DNA of 18,951 nucleotides from an uncultured Alistipes sp. (GTDB taxonomy: Bacteria > Bacteroidota > Bacteroidia > Bacteroidales > Rikenellaceae). A program made the position numbers and the translations under genes. The stretch spans positions 1 to 18,951 of the forward strand of contig CAAGGR010000095.1 in NCBI GenBank assembly GCA_900769445.1. The letters are read 5' to 3'. Of this stretch, positions 15,269-18,951 are shown piece after piece. The notes below the pieces were generated by a model, which saw only the letters and a list, made by a program, of their open reading frames with translations, had not been told where the DNA came from and did no database searches. Numbering within the stretch: the first letter of the stretch is position 1; every line of letters begins with the position of its first letter.

Positions 15269-16501
15269 ATGTCAGATAGTAAGATTACTACCCGCATAAC
15301 ATCTATCGCTAACCGTGCCGAGCCTCTTTTAGGCTCGGTGGCGGTGGGTGGTAGTAGTGCCGAGAGGGGCAAGGTCTGGAGTTGGGGCGACGACAATATG
15401 TTGCCATACGCCCTCTCGCTCTTAGCACGTCGCTCGGTGGCGCACCGTCGCATTATCAACGACAAGGCTGACTATATCGCAGGTAATGCTGTGGTATGCA
15501 ATGAGCAATCTGCGCTACTTTCGCACCTTGTGCAGTGTGCTAATGGTAGTGGCGAGTCGTTGCGCTCGGTGATATCGCGCATTGCGCTCGACAACGCGAT
15601 GTTTGGTAATGCCTTTTTGGAGGTTGTAACCGACAAGCGCCATAGCTTCCTCTCGTTGTACCATATCGACGCCTCGAAGTGTCGTATCTCGGAGGATTCG
15701 GCTCATGTGGTCATCTCGAACGACTGGCGTAACTTCCGCACTTCGGACTCGGCAACACTTGCCTTGTATCCCAACTTCGAGCCATGCGAGGATGGAACAC
15801 TGCGCGCTGTTGTCCACTATAAGAGCTACGAGCCGATGTTTTCGCACTATGGCGTGGCACCCTATGTTGCGGGCTTGGATGCTGCGGCAATAGTCTATAA
15901 GACTGACCGTTGGAACATTTCGCGCATAGATAACTCCTTCCAGCTTTCGGGTGTTATGATGCTCGATAGCGTAGTCGACAATGAGGCTGCTGCTGAGCGT
16001 GTTGTGCGCCTTGCTGAGGAGAAGTTTGCGGGCAACCCTGGTCAAGTTTTGTTCGTATTGCGCGACCACAACGAGGGCGATAACTCGCGATTTATCCCTA
16101 TCGACACCACCTCGGATGGCGACTGGCAGCGTCTGCATACGCAGGCTGAGAGCGACCTTATTGTCGCCCACTCGTGGTTCCGCTCGCTCAGTGGCTTGGA
16201 CTACACCACAGGCTTTTCGGCAGATAGAATACTTCACGAGTACGAGGTGGCGCTAAATACGGTTATCATCCCCGAGCAGATACGCATCTTAGAGCCTATA
16301 CGCTCGGTTGTGGAGCAGATTTTGGGTGTCGATGCCTCGTCGTTGAATATTATCAATCAGCCACCTACACGCTCGAAGCCTATCTATATGCGTGTCTGGG
16401 AGGCGCGCAAGGCGGATGGCTTGGAGTATGATGAGAACGACCCTGAGCAGCAGCTCTTCCTCTCGCAGATAACTAAGTATAATGTTCAATCCATAGGTTA
16501 A
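15269..16501 (+). CDS. Phage portal protein
   Basis: A 410-aa protein. The N-terminus carries WSWGDDNMLPYALSLLARRS (37-56) and HRRIINDKADYIAGNAV (59-75), typical of phage portals, and further blocks read LDNAMFGNAFLEVVTDK (107-123), WFRSLSGLDYTTGFSADRIL (303-322) and IIPEQIRILEPI (333-344). Portals form a 12-subunit ring at one capsid vertex through which DNA passes. No terminase gene is near, so what passes through the ring here is unclear. The stop TAA is 1 nt before the next ATG. It follows the capsid gene after 47 nt. The order protease, capsid, portal is the reverse of the common phage order. Confidence 0.85.
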   Translation: MSDSKITTRITSIANRAEPLLGSVAVGGSSAERGKVWSWGDDNMLPYALSLLARRSVAHRRIINDKADYIAGNAVVCNEQSALLSHLVQCANGSGESLRSVISRIALDNAMFGNAFLEVVTDKRHSFLSLYHIDASKCRISEDSAHVVISNDWRNFRTSDSATLALYPNFEPCEDGTLRAVVHYKSYEPMFSHYGVAPYVAGLDAAAIVYKTDRWNISRIDNSFQLSGVMMLDSVVDNEAAAERVVRLAEEKFAGNPGQVLFVLRDHNEGDNSRFIPIDTTSDGDWQRLHTQAESDLIVAHSWFRSLSGLDYTTGFSADRILHEYEVALNTVIIPEQIRILEPIRSVVEQILGVDASSLNIINQPPTRSKPIYMRVWEARKADGLEYDENDPEQQLFLSQITKYNVQSIG

Positions 16502-16502
16502 T

Positions 16503-16943
16503 ATGAAGACAATACTAACACCTTCACACATCTACTCGCTTATCTTCTCCACGGAGGAGAATTACAATCCCTCGGTAGTTAGGGATAGCGACGTTGCCAT
16601 TGCCGAGTCGCGCTATTTGCTCCCTATTGTTGGAGAGGGCTTATACAACGCCCTTTTGAATGGCGACTATGCCGAGCTGCGCGACGACTATGTAGCCCCG
16701 ATGTTGGGCGCGTGGACACGCTATATTGTCGAGCCACTGCTTGCGGAGCGATGCGGTTGCGAGCATGGGTCGGTGGCTACGGATAGGGAGATGTTGTCGC
16801 ATCTCAAGATGATGGCGATGACGCAGTCGCGTCGCCTAAGCGATTACCTCAATGCTCACACCGAGGAGTACCCAGAGTATAACCCTATTGATAACCCTCT
16901 AAATCACTGTTCGATAGATGGAAATATTGTGCAAATATATTAG
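16503..16943 (+). CDS. Head-tail adaptor-like protein (DUF6712-like)
   Basis: A 146-aa mostly helical protein. It starts MKTILTPSHIYSLIFSTEEN and holds RDSDVAIAESRYLLPIVGEGLYNALL, a pattern I recall from DUF6712 phage proteins that sit after portal genes in Bacteroidetes prophages. Its role as a connector between portal and tail is inferred from size, helical content and position. The start ATG is 1 nt after the portal stop. Its 3' end overlaps the holin gene by 26 nt in another frame. Confidence 0.62.
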   Translation: MKTILTPSHIYSLIFSTEENYNPSVVRDSDVAIAESRYLLPIVGEGLYNALLNGDYAELRDDYVAPMLGAWTRYIVEPLLAERCGCEHGSVATDREMLSHLKMMAMTQSRRLSDYLNAHTEEYPEYNPIDNPLNHCSIDGNIVQIY

Positions 16944-17343
16944 TGCTACGATAGCGAGTCTTTGTGCTATTTTCTGCCCTATAGCGCCACTTATAGCCAC
17001 CGCTTTGCTCTTTATTGCGATAGACTTTGTTACGGGTATCATGGCGTCGTGTGCCGTGGCGCGTCGCGAGGGCAGGGAGTGGTGGATCGAGAGTCGCAAG
17101 GCATGGCGCACAGTCTATAAGGCGGGCTTTACCGCAGTGGCAATTGTTATGATGTGGCTTATCGACCATGTGCTTCTTGGTTTTATGAATCTAAACCTCG
17201 CTAATCTATTTACTGGCTTTGTCTGTGGTGTGGAGTTGTGGTCATTCTTGGAGAATGCCACGACTATAAGTTCCTCTCCACTCTTTAGTTGGCTTGGCAG
17301 GTGGGTAAAACGTCGTATTACAAAGGAGGTCGACCATGAGTAG
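16918..17343 (+). CDS. Phage holin-like membrane protein
   Basis: A 141-aa protein with about four hydrophobic segments (about 7-22, 24-44, 70-90 and 94-112). Family features of the phage_holin_4 (toxin-secretion/phage lysis holin) group are seen: ALLFIAIDFVTGIMAS (29-44), the ESRKAWRTVYKAGFTAVAIV stretch (58-77) and a positively charged C-terminus. Holins form holes in the inner membrane to let the endolysin out. It overlaps the adaptor gene by 26 nt at its start and the P5/lysin gene by 8 nt at its end, so translation of the three is probably coupled. Confidence 0.82.
   Translation: MEILCKYISATIASLCAIFCPIAPLIATALLFIAIDFVTGIMASCAVARREGREWWIESRKAWRTVYKAGFTAVAIVMMWLIDHVLLGFMNLNLANLFTGFVCGVELWSFLENATTISSSPLFSWLGRWVKRRITKEVDHE
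17322..17329 (+). promoter_or_regulatory. Strong Shine-Dalgarno sequence before the P5/lysin start
   Basis: AAAGGAGG lies inside the end of the holin gene, with GGAGG ending 6 nt before the ATG at 17336. It is an almost ideal Shine-Dalgarno at good spacing. Such sites are rare in Bacteroidetes, where starts usually rely on A/T-rich leaders, so this one stands out. Confidence 0.6.
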
Positions 17344-17740
17344 GGGTGTCAGAAACTGCAATCCTGGCAATATACGTTGCTCCAAGACCCGCTACAAAGG
17401 TGAGCGCTACCCGAGCCGCGATAGCGAGTTCAAGGAGTTCGAGAGCATGGCATACGGTTACCGTGCTATGTTCGTGCTGCTTGATACCTACTCGCGCCGC
17501 TACGGTCTCTGCACCATTCGCCAGATGCTAAATCGCTATGCGCCACCATCGGAGAACTTCACCGAGGGTTACATCCGCTTTGTCTCCGAAAAGACGGGCA
17601 TCGCCCCCGATGAGATTGTTAATAGCCGTGCTGCCCGCGATATGGTGCCTATTGTAGCCGCAATGTCGCAAATCGAGAATGGTATCCCTGCCGTTATGGC
17701 GGATGTCCATCGCGGCTGGGAACTTTTCGAGAGCGAGTAG
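17336..17740 (+). CDS. P5-like structural/endolysin protein
   Basis: A 134-aa protein with no signal peptide. It begins GVRNCNPGNIRCSKTRYKGE (residues 4-23), the hallmark start of proteins annotated in Bacteroidetes as 'structural protein P5', related to the peptidoglycan-cutting P5/lysozyme-like proteins of phages. Further blocks are EFESMAYGYRAMFVLLDTY and RYAPPSENFTEGYIRFVSEK, also seen in that group. The role is probably cell-wall lysis next to the holin, but the catalytic residue cannot be named from the sequence alone. It overlaps the holin gene by 8 nt and has a strong Shine-Dalgarno. It is the last gene of the cluster. No terminator follows at once. Confidence 0.78.
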   Translation: MSRGVRNCNPGNIRCSKTRYKGERYPSRDSEFKEFESMAYGYRAMFVLLDTYSRRYGLCTIRQMLNRYAPPSENFTEGYIRFVSEKTGIAPDEIVNSRAARDMVPIVAAMSQIENGIPAVMADVHRGWELFESE

Positions 17741-17762
17741 CACCACAACAACCAAAAAGCGC

Positions 17763-17770
17763 TATCTTTG
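17763..17770 (+). promoter_or_regulatory. Promoter -7 box for the ICMT-like gene
   Basis: TATCTTTG is a full match to TAnnTTTG and lies 21 nt before the ATG at 17792. No good -33 element is seen at the right distance. Because no terminator lies between 17740 and this box, the gene may also be read through from the phage-like cluster. Confidence 0.5.
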
Positions 17771-17791
17771 TCTAAGTAAATCTACTCGACT

Positions 17792-18472
17792 ATGAAACAA
17801 GATAAAATACGACTCTTTCTTTCGGCTTTTGTGAAGGTTGTTTTGGGTGTTGCGCTTATTGGAATGTTGCTCTTTCTTCCGGCTGGAACACTCGCCTTTG
17901 CGGGTGCGTGGAGGTTATGCGCTGCGCTCTTTATTCCGATGGTGGTTATGGGCGTTGTGATGTTTATCCTCTCGCCCGAGCTGCTCCGTCGTCGTTTGGC
18001 AAGCAAGGAGGAGCGCTCGACGCAGCAGGGGGTTGTAAGATATACGGGGCTACTCTTTATCGTGAGCTTCGTGGTTGCAGGTCTTGACTTCCGCTTTGGC
18101 TGGTCGCAAATGGCTCAGGGTGTTGTTTGGGGTGCAACGATACTCTTCTTGGTGGGCTACGGACTCTATGGCGAGGTTATGCGCGAGAATGTGTGGCTAT
18201 CACGCAATATCACTGTAGAAGATGGTCAGCAGGTGGTCTCAACGGGTCTTTATGCCATTGTGCGCCACCCGATGTATACATCGACTATAGTTATGTTTCT
18301 GGCTATGCCGCTGGTGCTTGGCTCCTATTGGGCAACGCTCCCGATGGTGCTCTACATCCCGATTATTGCCATCCGCATCAAAGACGAGGAGCAGCTACTC
18401 CGCGCCGACCTTAAAGGCTATACTGAGTATTGCGATAGGGTGCGCTGGCGACTGCTGCCCTATATCTGGTAA
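17792..18472 (+). CDS. Membrane methyltransferase, ICMT/PEMT-like
   Basis: A 226-aa protein with about five hydrophobic segments (about 12-30, 36-60, 83-98, 110-126 and 161-193). The C-terminal part carries the isoprenylcysteine carboxyl methyltransferase/PEMT-like signature: TGLYAIVRHPMYTS (151-164) and RIKDEEQLLRADLKGYTEYCDRV (195-217), with RVRWRLLPYIW at the end. Such bacterial proteins methylate small lipids or cysteine groups, and the substrate here is unknown. It has its own promoter box and a strong terminator downstream. It looks like an ordinary cellular gene, but co-transcription with the phage-like cluster cannot be excluded. Confidence 0.83.
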   Translation: MKQDKIRLFLSAFVKVVLGVALIGMLLFLPAGTLAFAGAWRLCAALFIPMVVMGVVMFILSPELLRRRLASKEERSTQQGVVRYTGLLFIVSFVVAGLDFRFGWSQMAQGVVWGATILFLVGYGLYGEVMRENVWLSRNITVEDGQQVVSTGLYAIVRHPMYTSTIVMFLAMPLVLGSYWATLPMVLYIPIIAIRIKDEEQLLRADLKGYTEYCDRVRWRLLPYIW

Positions 18473-18481
18473 ATATCTATA

Positions 18482-18525
18482 AAAACTGTGGCTGTCTAAC
18501 CCTTTGGTCGGACAGCCACAGTTTT
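18482..18525. terminator. Bidirectional intrinsic terminator
   Basis: A perfect 15-bp stem: AAAACTGTGGCTGTC (18482-18496) pairs with GACAGCCACAGTTTT (18511-18525), with a 14-nt loop. On each strand a T-run follows the stem. It lies between two convergent genes, so it probably stops transcription from both sides. Confidence 0.9.
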
Positions 18526-18542
18526 ATATTGGATACTGATTT

Positions 18543-18951
18543 TTAGAAGTCGTAGCCAACAATCGCATCAGCATAATTGCGCCAATAAGATGCCGACTTA
18601 TAAGCCTCTACCGACTCTGTTGGTACATAAATCTTACGACCAGAGGCGTTATTTGAGAACATATCATAGCCTCCAGCAGGCGGAGTTACAGCCTTGCAAT
18701 AAATACTTGTTAGGCTATCGCACCAAGCGAATGCACCCACTCCAATTGTAGTTACACTATCTGGAATTATAACACTTGTTAGGCTACTGCAATCAAAGAA
18801 TGCATAATAACCAATTGTAGTAACACTATCACCAATAGTTACACATGTTAGGCTACTGCAACCATAGAATGCATAATAACCAATTGTAGTAACACTATCA
18901 CCAATAGTTACACATGTTAGGCTACTGCAACCATAGAATGCATAATAACCA
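18543..18951 (-). CDS. BspA-like leucine-rich repeat protein, C-terminal part (cut by window edge)
   Basis: The frame is open from the right window edge to the TAA at 18543-18545. The visible 136 residues are the C-terminus only; the start and any signal peptide lie outside. An internal Met at 18740 is not a start. Repeats of 23 residues are seen, of the form GYYAFYGCSSLTCVTIGDSV, then TTI (LRR_5/BspA type), with variants FFDCSSLTSVIIPDSV and FAWCDSLTSIYC. A typical closing segment follows: KAVTPPAGGYDMFSN and KIYVPTESVEAYKSASYW. BspA-type proteins of Bacteroidales are usually secreted or on the surface and bind host or microbial molecules. It converges with the ICMT-like gene across a terminator. 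Confidence 0.88.
   Translation of the reverse strand, partial: GYYAFYGCSSLTCVTIGDSVTTIGYYAFYGCSSLTCVTIGDSVTTIGYYAFFDCSSLTSVIIPDSVTTIGVGAFAWCDSLTSIYCKAVTPPAGGYDMFSNNASGRKIYVPTESVEAYKSASYWRNYADAIVGYDF
18712..18951. repeat. 69-bp tandem repeats within the BspA-like gene
   Basis: Units start at 18712, 18781, 18850 and 18919 (partial). The unit at 18850 and the partial unit at 18919 are identical over all 33 visible bases. The unit at 18781 differs from that at 18850 at only 2 of 69 positions. The unit at 18712 is much more diverged. This points to recent copy expansion by slippage or unequal recombination, and the array probably continues past the edge. Confidence 0.9.

Larger units (their letters stand above)
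9985..17740 (+). mobile_element. Compact phage-derived particle cluster (no terminase, integrase or tail tube)
   Basis: Eight genes in one direction: two tail/hub-like proteins, ClpP-type protease, capsid-like protein, portal, DUF6712-like adaptor, holin and P5/endolysin-like protein. Gaps are 1-84 nt or overlaps. All frames are open and none is broken. The unit is bounded by prfA on the left and by an ICMT-like gene on the right. I saw no integrase, repressor, terminase, major tail protein, tape measure, replication gene, tRNA or flanking attachment repeat. Codon style by eye is like the neighbouring cellular genes. It may be a prophage remnant, a satellite, or a domesticated particle locus. 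The boundaries are those of the gene cluster, not of a proven element. Confidence 0.7.

Noticed and set aside
15515..16237. Open minus-strand frame of 240 codons opposite the portal gene
   Set aside because: The portal motifs on the plus strand are clear. The opposite frame has no domain or start signal.
9985..17740. Tailocin or contractile injection system
   Set aside because: No sheath, tube, baseplate wedge, spike or AAA+ ATPase was recognised, while capsid-like, protease and portal genes are present.
18712..18951. CRISPR array
   Set aside because: The 69-bp units are contiguous with no unique spacers, keep a reading frame and code for LRR_5 repeats.

Overview
The window reads as chromosome from a member of the Bacteroidales, probably a gut species near Alistipes (Rikenellaceae). 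The order is fairly secure and the genus is a guess. Evidence seen directly: promoters fit the Bacteroidetes TAnnTTTG -7 box, most genes start after A/T-rich leaders with no Shine-Dalgarno sequence, a BspA-type leucine-rich repeat protein is present, and several proteins match families common in Bacteroidales (DUF4956, DUF2490, DUF6712-like, a short PAS protein, a Bacteroidetes-type RelA/SpoT).

Region 1 (1-9576, all genes on the minus strand, so transcribed right to left). prfA (RF1) comes first and ends at a hairpin terminator. A tightly packed run of ten genes follows, most separated by 2-30 nt: a secreted YD/MORN-like repeat protein, a VTC-type polyphosphate polymerase domain protein, a DUF4956 membrane protein, a DUF2490 outer-membrane barrel, a small secreted protein with TonB C-terminal features, xseA and xseB (exonuclease VII), a zinc-ribbon methyltransferase, a long RelA/SpoT homologue whose HD hydrolase motif is altered, and a short PAS protein. 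A 24-bp imperfect inverted repeat lies beyond the last gene.

Region 2 (9577-9984) is a 408-bp non-coding gap with two divergent promoters. One serves prfA. The other faces right and gives a leader of about 240 nt.

Region 3 (9985-17740, plus strand) is the most unusual part. Eight intact, closely packed genes look phage-derived: two tail/hub-like proteins, a ClpP-type head protease, a capsid-like protein, a portal, a DUF6712-like adaptor, a holin and a P5/endolysin-like protein. They lie between ordinary cellular genes. No terminase, tail tube, tape measure, integrase, repressor or replication gene is present, and the order is not that of a standard phage late region. This suggests a trimmed, possibly domesticated, phage-derived particle locus, although a decaying prophage is still possible. 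Its roles are inferred from family resemblance only.

Region 4 (17741-18951) holds an ICMT/PEMT-like membrane methyltransferase with its own promoter, a strong bidirectional terminator, and the C-terminal end of a convergent BspA-like repeat protein that runs off the right edge and carries perfect 69-bp tandem repeats.
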